Source: Bacillota bacterium (lineage in GTDB: Bacteria > Bacillota > Clostridia > Acetivibrionales > DSM-1351). From it: DNA of 64,000 bases. The position numbers and the translations under genes were made by a program. The stretch is taken from contig JAEYTP010000091.1 of assembly GCA_023433945.1 (NCBI GenBank), positions 69,178 through 133,177 of the forward strand, written 5' to 3'. Shown here in pieces: positions 17,986 to 27,145 of the stretch. The notes below the pieces were generated by a model. That model was not told the DNA's origin. It did not search any database and saw nothing but the letters and a program-made list of their open reading frames with translations. Position 1 is the first letter of the stretch; each line of letters begins with the position of its first letter.

Positions 17986-19128
17986 TCAATGTTGGTTAAG
18001 GGCTAGTACTGAATCAATTATAGGTTTAATATCTATTTCTGATAATGAGTACCCCCATGATAATCTAACAGCGGACTCTATACGAGTATCCTCTAAACCC
18101 ATAGATACAAGTACATGACTAGGTGAATAATCATGTGAGGTACAGGCAGAACCATTCGAAATACTATAACTATCCTTGACAGAAAGCATAAGAGCTTCAG
18201 AGTCAACACCTATAAAGCTTATGTTTATTGTATTTGGGATACAGTAATCTTGACATCCGTTTATTTCGTAATTGACCCTAGAAACATCAAGTTGATTAAT
18301 AATCTCCCTTTTAACTAAACTATACTTCTTATTGTTATTTTTATGTTCCTGCTCTGCAATTTCAGAAGCAAACCCGAATCCTGAGATTAAGGCAACTGGT
18401 AATGTACCAGGGCGCAACCCACCCTCATGACTGCCTCCAAACATAACTGGTTTTACAGGAGGGCGTTTGTAGTTCTTTCGTCTAAGAACAAGAGCACCTA
18501 CTCCTTGTGGCCCATACATTTTATGGGCAGAAATAGAAAGCATATCATATTTTATTTTACGTAATTCATCAACTAATTTACCACAGCTCTGAGCAGCATC
18601 TATATGAAAAAATGTTTCAGTTCTGCTTAAAGCTTCACCAATTTCAACAACAGGCTGAATAATTCCTGTCTCGTTATTTACATGCATTACACTTACAAGC
18701 AATGTATCTGGTCGTATAAGTGAAAGTAATTCATTGGCATCAATTCTGCCACTCTCATCAGGTTTTATAAAATCTATTTCGAAGCCGCAACCTGCCAGAT
18801 ACTTTACTGGTTCCAATACGGCTTTATGTTCTATCGCAGTTGTTATTATATGTTTTCTATTCGTTTCTTGACCATATTTTGAGATACCAAGGATAGCCAG
18901 ATTATCACTTTCTGTGGCTCCACTAGTAAATATAATTTCATTTTTCTCAACATTTAATAATGAAGCGATTCTACCTCGGGATTTTTCGATCAATTCTTTA
19001 GAATTAGTACCATATTTATGTGTACGACTATCTGCATTGCCATAGTAATTTTGATAGACGTCTATCATATGCTTAATTATGCGCTCATCGACAGGGGTAG
19101 ATGCGTTGTAATCAAGATATATACTCAT
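17986..19128 (-). CDS. dndA: Cysteine desulfurase DndA/IscS-type
   Basis: This 380-residue PLP enzyme removes sulfur from cysteine and passes it as persulfide, here to DndC for DNA phosphorothioation. MSIYLDYNASTPVDE at the start, SGATESDNLAI, the PLP lysine in SAHKMYGPQG (around residue 200) and the active cysteine in GSACTSHDYSPSH are visible. The active-site loop reads ACTSH instead of the common ACSSG. It is the last gene of the dndBCDEA operon and overlaps dndE by 4 bp. A broken second copy lies 1.3 kb downstream. Its place inside the cluster supports a dedicated DndA over a housekeeping IscS. Confidence 0.9.
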   Translation of the reverse strand: MSIYLDYNASTPVDERIIKHMIDVYQNYYGNADSRTHKYGTNSKELIEKSRGRIASLLNVEKNEIIFTSGATESDNLAILGISKYGQETNRKHIITTAIEHKAVLEPVKYLAGCGFEIDFIKPDESGRIDANELLSLIRPDTLLVSVMHVNNETGIIQPVVEIGEALSRTETFFHIDAAQSCGKLVDELRKIKYDMLSISAHKMYGPQGVGALVLRRKNYKRPPVKPVMFGGSHEGGLRPGTLPVALISGFGFASEIAEQEHKNNNKKYSLVKREIINQLDVSRVNYEINGCQDYCIPNTINISFIGVDSEALMLSVKDSYSISNGSACTSHDYSPSHVLVSMGLEDTRIESAVRLSWGYSLSEIDIKPIIDSVLALNQH

Positions 19129-19526
19129 ATTTCCTCCAAATAATGTTGACTATTTAATGCAAGTATTAGTAAATCATCAATTGATTTAATTACATTAGTA
19201 CCTGATAGATAAGATATTCCTCTATTCAGATGAAGTTTAAAATATTTGGTTAATGTCTCACTATCGGTTGGAAGACCATCGCGTCTACAGCGACATTTAA
19301 TTAGAGCCGCGTATATTTCATGGTATTCACCACCAAACGTATGCCATGACATTTCTACATTACTATCAGCTGGTTGTTCAATGTCCAGGGGAATACCCGG
19401 TTCACTTAGAGAATAACATAATGCCCAACGGCATAAAGTATTCCAATTCTGAATACCTGTTTTGCCTTTAAGTCGAGACAATTTATCCTTTGATTGGTTA
19501 GATAGTTTAATTTGCTTAAGAATCAT
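19125..19526 (-). CDS. dndE: DNA sulfur modification protein DndE
   Basis: This 133-residue protein has the typical DndE opening, IKLSNQSKDKLSRLKGKTG, followed by a tryptophan-containing helical segment and WHTFGGEYHEIY. DndE is a small helical protein thought to bind DNA or the DndCD complex during phosphorothioation. It overlaps dndD by 4 bp upstream and dndA by 4 bp downstream, so the three are translationally coupled. Length and position match the family. Confidence 0.88.
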   Translation of the reverse strand: MILKQIKLSNQSKDKLSRLKGKTGIQNWNTLCRWALCYSLSEPGIPLDIEQPADSNVEMSWHTFGGEYHEIYAALIKCRCRRDGLPTDSETLTKYFKLHLNRGISYLSGTNVIKSIDDLLILALNSQHYLEEI

Positions 19527-21496
19527 TTGTTTCTATCACCATCCTTAAAATATCCATCAATTATTTTGGTTGATTGTGTTTCATGATTAAAGTTTAGTAA
19601 ATACTCTTTGCATACATACGGTTTTATTAGGTTCAAGTATTTGCCGTTAATTTCCTCGTCAGTAGATAAGACTATTACCTGTTCACTAGCGTTAGGAAGA
19701 TACCTAGCCAAGAATCTGGACCTATGAGAGGAATCAAGTCTTCCAAGGGGAGTATCGATTATTACAGGAAGACGTTTCCTTGAACATTTGGCAAGTGCCC
19801 ATAACATAGCAATAACAAGCAGCTGCTTTTCTCCAGCAGAAAGCTGTGACTTTAATATCTGTTCTCCATTTCCATCATAATATATAAATTCCAGTGTTTC
19901 TGGGGCTATTACTACTCTGGAAATTAATGTTTTTTTCCCAATAATATTTGAGAAACATTCTGACATTACAGATGCTAGGTGTGTTGTTTTTTGTTTCTGC
20001 AATGCTAACTTATATTTTTCCATTAAATCTATGGATAAATTGGCATATTTGACAATACGCGCAGAATCGTCTTTTTCCTCAAGATTATTTAATACTTCTT
20101 CGATTAGGCGACTAAGCTCTCTATCTAATAGATCTTTTTCTGTTTCAATTTGATGAAGTTCAAAATTAAAAACTTGAATCTTCCCTTCAAGCTCCGCGAT
20201 CTTAGCGGTATAGTTCTTTATCGTGTGAAAAACATCACTAGTCAATTCTTGATCTATATCGATAGTCAGATAACTATCAATCTCATCAAGTTTTTTTTGA
20301 ATTTCATCTCTTGTTACTAAAAGTTTATTTATTTTTTCGGGTTTCTCCTTAAGTGCAGAATTTATTAAGTAATTCACCTGTGCTTGTGCTATCTCAGAAA
20401 GATCATATAGGCTAGCTTCATCTAATTTAACACTTTTTTGAAAGTTTAGTTCGTACGTATTAATCACTGCACAAGCTTCCTGTATACCTTCCAAATCCTT
20501 ACGCAATTCAGAAAGAAATCTGCTTACTGTTTTACTAGCGTACTTCTTTATCTTATTATCTTGTTCAAATTTTGATGCAACCTTTATATCCTGTAATAAA
20601 GGTGAAACTAGCAACAATGGTAATTCACCAGAAACGAATTCTAGTAACTCTCCATATATCTCGTTAAGCTTACTTTTTAATGAAGCTTTCTTTTCTATTA
20701 GCTCAGCACGGTTATTGGCAAGCGAACCACCTATTCGAATAAACTCTAGTTCCTTTTCTTCTAGTTTTATACGAAGTTGTTCTTGTGTTGAAAAGAGGTT
20801 TTTTATCCTTTGATCAATCTCTTCGGACTTTTCAACTAATGCCTCTTTCTTTTTAGTTAATACTTCTATCCGGCTATCAGAGTCCTGTAAGTTATATTTC
20901 TCTCGCTTAGTCGCAATTACCCTTTTCAAGTCCACAATTAAACGGTCAATAGTGTCAATTCCAAGTAATGTTTTTATTGAATCCTTCATTTGAGAGTCTG
21001 TATTTTCTACTGCAATATCTGATATTTTTTCACCATCAAAGAAGAAAAAACGCGAAATAGCTGATGGAAGTATGTCTTCGATATAAATACCCCAGTTTTC
21101 TGACAAATACTTATCATATTGATCGTTTTTATATACATATAATTGATCTGTTTTACCTTTAACATCAATATCCCATTGGCGCTTTAACTTTATTTTATCG
21201 GAATAATCATCAAAATCTAATATAAATGTTAATTCAATACGGGTAATTAAGGATCCATCAGATTTATTAACAAATTTCTTTAAATATGATGGATAAGAGA
21301 GTTTACTCTCTAAAAAGGCAAACGAGCGGCGTCCATAAAGCGCAAGTAAAATAGCTTCTAATATTGTTGTTTTTCCGCGACCATTCATACCACCGATTAA
21401 AGTAACCGGCTTCCCCTTGCAGTTATTGCCTATTTCAATTACATTCTCACCGGCATAAAGACCGAAGTTGTGTAGCGATAATTTACTTATAATCAT
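19523..21496 (-). CDS. dndD: DNA sulfur modification ATPase DndD
   Basis: This 657-residue SMC-like ATPase has Walker A MNGRGKTT at 37-44 and RFFFFDGEKISDIA, the DndD signature with FFFDGE. A long coiled coil leads to the C-terminal signature LSAGEKQLLVIAMLW and Walker B VIIDTPLGRLD. DndD supplies ATP-driven DNA opening for sulfur insertion by DndC. It overlaps dndC by 14 bp upstream and dndE by 4 bp downstream. There is no obvious CxxC zinc hook in the coiled coil. It is clearly distinct from the second DndD-like ATPase at 10636-12552. Confidence 0.92.
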   Translation of the reverse strand: MIISKLSLHNFGLYAGENVIEIGNNCKGKPVTLIGGMNGRGKTTILEAILLALYGRRSFAFLESKLSYPSYLKKFVNKSDGSLITRIELTFILDFDDYSDKIKLKRQWDIDVKGKTDQLYVYKNDQYDKYLSENWGIYIEDILPSAISRFFFFDGEKISDIAVENTDSQMKDSIKTLLGIDTIDRLIVDLKRVIATKREKYNLQDSDSRIEVLTKKKEALVEKSEEIDQRIKNLFSTQEQLRIKLEEKELEFIRIGGSLANNRAELIEKKASLKSKLNEIYGELLEFVSGELPLLLVSPLLQDIKVASKFEQDNKIKKYASKTVSRFLSELRKDLEGIQEACAVINTYELNFQKSVKLDEASLYDLSEIAQAQVNYLINSALKEKPEKINKLLVTRDEIQKKLDEIDSYLTIDIDQELTSDVFHTIKNYTAKIAELEGKIQVFNFELHQIETEKDLLDRELSRLIEEVLNNLEEKDDSARIVKYANLSIDLMEKYKLALQKQKTTHLASVMSECFSNIIGKKTLISRVVIAPETLEFIYYDGNGEQILKSQLSAGEKQLLVIAMLWALAKCSRKRLPVIIDTPLGRLDSSHRSRFLARYLPNASEQVIVLSTDEEINGKYLNLIKPYVCKEYLLNFNHETQSTKIIDGYFKDGDRNK

Positions 21497-23021
21497 TCTT
21501 CACACCCCCATCTTCATCTTCGTCTTCTGCTGGTTCATCTACATAAGAAAACGTAATTTCGGCCTTCTCGTTATATTTTCCACCCATAGCACGTTTGCGC
21601 CTATTTTTATCTAGGGCAAAGGCAGTAGCATCTTCTTCGTTTTTATAATAACATTTCCTTATCTGCTGCTCTAACTTGGATAATACACCTTTACGATTTT
21701 TTATATCTGAAGTCTTATACTCAATATCAAGTAAGTTCGCACCTAACTCAAATAGTAATTCTTCCTCTGGGAATTCCTTATTGCTTATATCGGAGAGCAG
21801 TGTCCATTCATCACTTCCATAAGAGCCTTGGTTTAGATACTGTTTGTCAGCAAATCTTTTTCCTGTTACTTTTTCGTATATTCTCGGTAGAGCATCATCA
21901 AACTCATGTTTTTCATTTAGCCAAATACGCCTTATTTCACTTAATTCATCATTGGTAATTAACCTTAATTTCCGCACTTCTTGCGGACCAGTCCTATTTA
22001 TTTGTTGCTGTATCGATAGAAGCTTATACAACCAATTTTCTCGGACTTGTTTTTTATATGGCCCGTGTACTAATCTATCTTTAAATGGTAAAAGAGTACC
22101 ATGCATACGACGGAAATCCCTTCGTTCTCTATCCGTTTCATTGTCTGCTCCAATTTCGTTTCTGAATTCTAACAATGGTGTCATCCATGCTTTTTCCTCA
22201 TCATTAGTAATCATGGCAGCCATAGATTTATCCTGCTCTACTAACGTACATACCCAACAGCCAAAACGGCTTTTACCGCAGCTTGGGGTATCTGTATTGA
22301 TCACAAGAGGACATTCGCCATCAGCAGTTGCACCGCGGTACATAGTTAGTAAATCCTTATTTGAATGCCCCCATGGGTTTTTATATTGCATGAGAAACAT
22401 CCAAACATCATCGTCCTTCCAATCTTCGATTGGAGAAAAAACCAATTCATTTTGCATTGTAGAATTTGGGCTAAGGTAATCTCTTACACGAAAACCTTCA
22501 TAATATTCCATAGTCCTGCTACGGTTGATACTTTCTGCCTTGCGAGTTCCTAATACAAGGATAACTTCACCATGAGCAGCTACTACATTTTGAACAAAAG
22601 TATTTGCTGGTTTTATTTTTAAGCGATCAGTACACCAACGCATTGTTGCACGTGGATATGGGTAACCTCTGCCAATAAGATTAACCCAAAATGAATCCTT
22701 TACAAGAGGTGTAAGTCTATGCGCAATAAATGGTAGCTGCTGTTTTTTTGCAGCTAACTTCATTTTATTATGTGACTTTATGACCCATTCGGCTACTACA
22801 GGGGATTCAACTAATGTGTCTGTACTAATAACGTGTACATTTTTTTGCAAACTTTCTTTCGGTAATTCCGATAGTGCGTACCATACAAGTTGTAATACGG
22901 CTGTGCTGTCCTTACCACCGGAATATCCAATGACCCAAGGAATTGAATCCTCCAAATAGAGCTTTTGAATTATTTTATATAGATTATTAATTTCTTCCTT
23001 TGTAACTGGGCAGGTACTCAT
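21483..23021 (-). CDS. dndC: DNA sulfurtransferase DndC (PAPS-reductase family)
   Basis: This 512-residue enzyme has the PP-loop SGGKDS at residues 34-39, RWCTDRLK, and a cysteine group in PSCGKSRFGCWVCTLV that matches the iron-sulfur cluster ligands of DndC. It activates the DNA backbone phosphate and transfers sulfur received from DndA. The acidic C-terminal tail (PAEDEDEDGG) overlaps the dndD start. It overlaps dndB by 4 bp. All expected motifs are intact, so modification is likely active. Confidence 0.93.
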   Translation of the reverse strand: MSTCPVTKEEINNLYKIIQKLYLEDSIPWVIGYSGGKDSTAVLQLVWYALSELPKESLQKNVHVISTDTLVESPVVAEWVIKSHNKMKLAAKKQQLPFIAHRLTPLVKDSFWVNLIGRGYPYPRATMRWCTDRLKIKPANTFVQNVVAAHGEVILVLGTRKAESINRSRTMEYYEGFRVRDYLSPNSTMQNELVFSPIEDWKDDDVWMFLMQYKNPWGHSNKDLLTMYRGATADGECPLVINTDTPSCGKSRFGCWVCTLVEQDKSMAAMITNDEEKAWMTPLLEFRNEIGADNETDRERRDFRRMHGTLLPFKDRLVHGPYKKQVRENWLYKLLSIQQQINRTGPQEVRKLRLITNDELSEIRRIWLNEKHEFDDALPRIYEKVTGKRFADKQYLNQGSYGSDEWTLLSDISNKEFPEEELLFELGANLLDIEYKTSDIKNRKGVLSKLEQQIRKCYYKNEEDATAFALDKNRRKRAMGGKYNEKAEITFSYVDEPAEDEDEDGGVKNDYK

Positions 23022-24079
23022 AGTGTTTCCTTTCTTCTGGTGATAGATAATCCAAGTTTATCCTTAATATATTCAGTTAGCGCTGATTGATTATTTCTTG
23101 ATGAAGCTATTTTGCCATTTACGAGTACACGACCATCAAAGTCTTTGTTGTCTTTCCGCCAATCAATTTTATTAAGGTTATTCAGAATTTCGTGCCATGA
23201 TGTTGGATAGTGCTTAATGCACAGGTTACCTGCAGCACCTATAGCTTTTAATGCTATTGAATGGGCACAAATATATTCACGTCTAAAATCAACTGGTGAT
23301 ATTATACCAGTTTTGGCTGAAATCCAAGGCGGTGTGTTTTTAGCTACACAATTCCAGAAGGCTACGATAAATGCCTTTCTATTTTTTTCATCAATATCTA
23401 AATTTAATAGCAAATCCTTTGTTGCATGATATATTCCACTTAGCGTAAAAAGAGCTCTTGAACGATTAGATATAGTTGACTTTTCTAACTCAACACGATC
23501 TTTAAAAACTTCAATTTCGGCAATACAATCCTTTATCAGTAATGAAAATGGATCACGATTATCATAAAGTATATTTAACGACATAGTAGGGCGTACTGCA
23601 TGTCGATTAAGGTCTGTAAACATTTGTTGAGAACGTTTTAAGCCTAAATCATAGTACATAACTATTGAAATATCCTCATCTTTCAACTTTGGATTCTTCT
23701 TAATTGCCTCCTGAATAGCGGCTCTCCTGTGCTGGCCATCATTAATTAGTATTCGTGAGCCTGAACCAATTTTTAGGAACCCAAACCGATAATCTGTTGA
23801 TTCTTCAAACTCAATTTCCCCATCAACTGATGCAGTTAAAGCTGAGAAAACATATGAGTTTGGGTTGTCCAGTATGTATTCGCACATTTCTGGGATCCGC
23901 TGCTTATTAAGAATACGTTGTGCCCGCATATCAGGGGAGAGAGATTCGTCAATGTATTGAAATAATTTTGTGACATAATCAAGAGGGCACATTACAACAT
24001 AATATTCCATCCCGGCTTGTATGCCTCTAACAGCAGGAAGAGAAACCATAGCCCTGGGTTGATTGTTTTTTCTTACCAT
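23018..24079 (-). CDS. dndB: DndB, DGQHR-domain protein
   Basis: DndB is the first gene of the operon. It carries the family motif NDGQHRRAA (around residue 115) followed by MFTDLNRHAVRP. In studied systems DndB is not needed for sulfur insertion but controls modification frequency, and a homologue represses its own operon. I chose the ATG at 24079 because GAGGTGAAAA lies directly upstream of it; the ATG at 24094 would place that site inside the gene. A promoter with overlapping inverted-repeat operator lies 57-92 bp upstream, which fits autoregulation. Confidence 0.9.
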   Translation of the reverse strand: MVRKNNQPRAMVSLPAVRGIQAGMEYYVVMCPLDYVTKLFQYIDESLSPDMRAQRILNKQRIPEMCEYILDNPNSYVFSALTASVDGEIEFEESTDYRFGFLKIGSGSRILINDGQHRRAAIQEAIKKNPKLKDEDISIVMYYDLGLKRSQQMFTDLNRHAVRPTMSLNILYDNRDPFSLLIKDCIAEIEVFKDRVELEKSTISNRSRALFTLSGIYHATKDLLLNLDIDEKNRKAFIVAFWNCVAKNTPPWISAKTGIISPVDFRREYICAHSIALKAIGAAGNLCIKHYPTSWHEILNNLNKIDWRKDNKDFDGRVLVNGKIASSRNNQSALTEYIKDKLGLSITRRKETL

Positions 24080-24093
24080 TTTTTCACCTCGCA

Positions 24094-24171
24094 TGGAAGT
24101 ATAAACTAAATTTTTGGAATTATATTACTGCCTACTGGAAGTATTATAAACTAACTTCCAAATTAAATCAA
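24094..24171 (-). promoter_or_regulatory. dndB promoter with overlapping TGGAAGT operator
   Basis: On the minus strand, TTGATT (24166-24171) and TATAAT (24143-24148) are separated by exactly 17 bp. The inverted repeat TGGAAGT-N11-ACTTCCA (24136-24160) covers the -10 and much of the spacer. A further half site with the same context (TGGAAGTATAAACTAA) lies at 24094-24109 near the ribosome binding site, and another ACTTCCA lies at 24265-24271. A repressor bound here would block polymerase. DndB itself is the prime candidate by analogy with known autorepression. Confidence 0.75.
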
Positions 24172-24737
24172 CAAATTTTATAAAAATAATCTAAAATTTT
24201 TATAAATTTGTATAGAATCTATTAGATCAAACAATACCTTATTACTTAATAAGTTTATATTTGTACTTCCAGCATAAAGAATTAATTGGAGGCTAAATAG
24301 TTACAAAACAATAGAAATTTGAATACTTTATAATATTATTAAAGCTTTAAACTGCTAGAAAAATACTTAGTAATCCTAACCCAACTGAACTAAGTGAAGG
24401 AATTAAATATGTGAGAGTATACTTGCATATGCATAATGGGAATGTTTCTAACAAAAATGCACTAAAAGTATTTCAAGAGTAAGTTGGAGTACTCGTATTG
24501 ATATAGATAAAGAAGGTAGAAGCAATTTACGAGTTATCGAAAGAAAGGTTCATGTACATTCTGCTCTACCACCATAGCTTTTATAGTAATGAAAGGAATA
24601 TATTATTTTAACTTATTTTAGCTTGTGAGGAGTGAATAAGAGGATATAGATATTATATTGCGTCTGTTATCCATTACACATAGTTCTTAAATTTACAAAC
24701 CAATATCAATGATAAACGGTTAAAAGAGGTGAGACAG
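24172..24737. other. Gap between dnd operon and a small gene
   Basis: About 565 bp of AT-rich DNA contain a third TGGAAGT-type box at 24265-24271 (as ACTTCCA). Short broken frames around 24390-24580 look non-coding. This is the right boundary of the defence island; no tRNA or integrase is visible here. Confidence 0.4.
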
Positions 24738-24890
24738 ATGAAATTAAGATTTAGCTTAAAGAGTAAGGAAGCTAGTTTTGATGCAGATATTGAAGGCCTT
24801 ATTAAAAGAGGTATAGGTCATAGAGCGAAAAATCTTAAAAAACGAGGGGAAAGATTAAGCAAGAAGAGAAAAGAAAAAATTAAAGATTAA
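24738..24890 (+). CDS. Small basic protein (50 aa)
   Basis: The frame starts at an ATG behind AGAGGTGAGACAG, a good ribosome binding site. It encodes 50 residues beginning MKLRFSLKSKEASFDADIEG and ending in a lysine/arginine-rich helix with GERLSKKRKEKIKD. The strongly basic tail suggests nucleic-acid or ribosome binding. I do not recognise a named family. It stands alone between the dnd island and the VWA gene. Confidence 0.55.
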   Translation: MKLRFSLKSKEASFDADIEGLIKRGIGHRAKNLKKRGERLSKKRKEKIKD

Positions 24891-25386
24891 AACGCAAACA
24901 GCAGCTTCAGGGAATACTACTAATAGTGGTGCTTTTAGCTTTTTTTTCATTATATGCACAATAGGGGCTACGTTGAATTGGTAAGGAGAATCAAAATTAT
25001 AGGAGAATTTTTATTAGCTTATGATATGACAGTTTTTTTAGTTGTATACGATAAGGCAGCATTTGTTTTGTCGGAAAAGCTCTTCTCCTCAATCGCACAG
25101 TACATCGATGATAAATACATAGAAGGTTGCTCAACCACTATAGCATTATCTCTTATAAGCTGTATTTCTTCAAATCTGCCTGTGCGAGCAGATTAATAGA
25201 CTACCTTTTTTGCTCTTTAAACATGTAATAGTTTGACTCAACAAAATAAAAGAACACTTCTATTTCTTGTAATATAGCCATAATTGCTACTGCAGATTTC
25301 ATTATAATATGTCGCTCTCAAAGCGACCTATTGCCAATAAAAAACGGTTATCCTTAAGTTATAAAAAATTTAGGGAGGACAAAATA
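24891..25386. other. Intergenic gap before the VWA gene
   Basis: A weak hairpin and T-run at about 24925-24948 may end the small upstream gene. An 80-codon frame at 24954-25196 lacks a ribosome binding site and looks non-coding. Upstream of the VWA gene, GGGAGGACAAAATA precedes the ATG at 25387. Confidence 0.4.
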
Positions 25387-26040
25387 ATGAAAAAAGGGTT
25401 AACAGAGCTGGTATTTATTCTTGATAGGAGTGGCTCCATGAGTGGTCTTGAGGCCGATACTATAGGCGGTTATAATGCTATGTTAGAGAGGCAGAAAAAT
25501 GAGTGCGGTGACGCTATAATAACTACTGTATTATTCGATGATAATTATGAGTTACTGCATGACCGTATTAACCTTCGAGGAATCGCTCCTATAACAGACA
25601 AAGAATACTTTGTAAGAGGCAGTACAGCCCTACTGGATGCGGTGGGTAAAACCATAAATAAGATTGGTAATGTGCAGAAGCATACAGGAGTTGATGAGAG
25701 GGCTGAACATGTTATGTTCGTAATAACGACGGATGGTATGGAAAATGCCAGTAGGGAGTTCAGCTATGAAAAGGTTCGCCATATGATTGAACGCCAAAAG
25801 AGCAAATACGGATGGGAGTTTATTTTTCTTGGTGCCAAAATAGATGCCATTGCAACTGCAGAGCGTTTTGGAATCAGTAAGGAAAGAGCAACAAATTATA
25901 ATGCGGATAGTAAAGGTACCTTGCTTAATTACGAGGTAATTAGTGACACTGTCAGCTGCTTTAGAGCCAGTAAGGCAATAAAAGAAAACTGGAAGGAGCG
26001 AGTAGAAGAAGACTATAAGCAGCGAAGAGGTAATACATAA
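25387..26040 (+). CDS. VWA-domain protein
   Basis: The protein is a single von Willebrand factor A domain of ~217 residues. The MIDAS motif is intact: DRSGSMS near residue 14, a threonine in VRGSTALLDA, and TTDGMEN in the second half. No signal peptide is present, so it is cytoplasmic. Such VWA proteins bind metal and mediate protein contacts, often with an AAA ATPase, but none is adjacent. The start is set at the ATG with GGGAGGA in front; the frame is open 26 codons further up without a better site. Specific function unknown. Confidence 0.8.
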   Translation: MKKGLTELVFILDRSGSMSGLEADTIGGYNAMLERQKNECGDAIITTVLFDDNYELLHDRINLRGIAPITDKEYFVRGSTALLDAVGKTINKIGNVQKHTGVDERAEHVMFVITTDGMENASREFSYEKVRHMIERQKSKYGWEFIFLGAKIDAIATAERFGISKERATNYNADSKGTLLNYEVISDTVSCFRASKAIKENWKERVEEDYKQRRGNT

Positions 26041-26134
26041 GCTCTACATGGAAAACTGTTACATTTTTTTACTTGACAGCATATATATATCTATAATAGT
26101 ATTTTATACAATACAATAATACATTCTAACATTA

Positions 26135-26245
26135 GAGCAGGCGATATTTCCAGTTGTGGAAATGTGGGGCTGGGTCGGGACATCCGATAGCGGGTATTTA
26201 GTAACCTGCGGGACTATATTATATATAGTTCTGCAGGTTTTTTTA
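26135..26245 (+). promoter_or_regulatory. Candidate NiCo (Ni2+/Co2+) riboswitch with terminator
   Basis: GCAGG at 26137-26141 can pair with CCTGC at 26205-26209 to close a multi-stem RNA rich in GGG/GGGACA segments. The same CCTGC forms the left arm of a long terminator, AACCTGC at 26203-26209 with GCAGGTT at 26233-26239, followed by a T-run. This mutually exclusive pairing is a textbook transcriptional ON switch. The downstream gene is a CDF metal exporter, the usual NiCo (czcD) riboswitch target. The class is assigned from architecture and context. Confidence 0.65.
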
Positions 26246-26287
26246 GGTTCTGAATAAATTAATTATTTATATGAGAGGTGGATTTGT

Positions 26288-27145
26288 TTGCAAAATCGTA
26301 AGGTTAAGGTAGCGTTATTATCAATTATTTCTAACTCTGTTCTTATAGTTCTTAAAATTATAGCAGGTATTATTAGTGGTTCTGTCAGTATTGTCTCAGA
26401 GGCTATTCATTCAAGCATGGATTTAGTAGCATCCGTAATAGCTTTTTTTTCAGTACGCTTATCTTCAAAACCAGCAGATGAGGATCACCCTTATGGTCAC
26501 GGAAAGATTGAAAATGTATCTGGTGTTTTAGAAGGTTTACTTATTTTTGTAGCGGCTTTTTTGATTATTAAGGAAGCTGTAGTAAAAATACTACACCCTA
26601 CTGATATTTCCGAAGCTTATATAGCAATAGCAGTAATGATATTTGCTTCGGTAGTTAATGCGATAATTTCAAAGGTTCTATACAAGGTAGCAAAAGAAGA
26701 AGATTCTATTGCTTTGGAGGCTGATGCTCTTCACTTAAAAACAGATGTTTACACCTCGCTTGGTGTTGGTGTAGGGTTATTGCTAATAAAGATAACCCAA
26801 ATAAACATACTTGATCCAATAGTAGCAGTTTTAGTTGCCTTACTAATAATTAAAGAAGCGTGGCATCTGTGCTCCACAGCGTTTCGTCCTTTACTGGATT
26901 CACGATTGTCGATAGAAGAAGAGCAAAAGGTCAAAGAAGTAATATCAAAATATCAAGATAAAATTGTGGATTTTCATGAGCTTAGGACTAGAAAATCGGG
27001 ATGTGTAAAATACATAGATTTTCACCTGTTGGTAGACAAAAATCTAACGGTAGAACAGTCTCATAGCTTAAGTGAAAAGCTTGAAAGAGACTTGGAAGAA
27101 GCATTAAAAAACACCAATGTAAACATACATATTGAGCCAGCATAA
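26288..27145 (+). CDS. Cation diffusion facilitator metal exporter
   Basis: This 285-residue membrane protein has the CDF layout: about six hydrophobic helices, then a cytoplasmic domain ending in VNIHIEP. HSSMDLVASV and HPYGHGKIEN in the early helices and DALHLKTDV in helix 5 supply the transport-site acids and histidines. CDF proteins export divalent metals in exchange for protons. A TTG start behind GAGAGGTGG is used. A riboswitch-terminator directly upstream points to nickel or cobalt as inducer. The stop codon is the first unit of a 13-bp tandem array. Confidence 0.88.
   Translation: MQNRKVKVALLSIISNSVLIVLKIIAGIISGSVSIVSEAIHSSMDLVASVIAFFSVRLSSKPADEDHPYGHGKIENVSGVLEGLLIFVAAFLIIKEAVVKILHPTDISEAYIAIAVMIFASVVNAIISKVLYKVAKEEDSIALEADALHLKTDVYTSLGVGVGLLLIKITQINILDPIVAVLVALLIIKEAWHLCSTAFRPLLDSRLSIEEEQKVKEVISKYQDKIVDFHELRTRKSGCVKYIDFHLLVDKNLTVEQSHSLSEKLERDLEEALKNTNVNIHIEPA

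Noticed and set aside
24954..25196. 80-codon frame before the VWA gene
   Set aside because: No ribosome binding site and no recognisable domain; composition looks non-coding.
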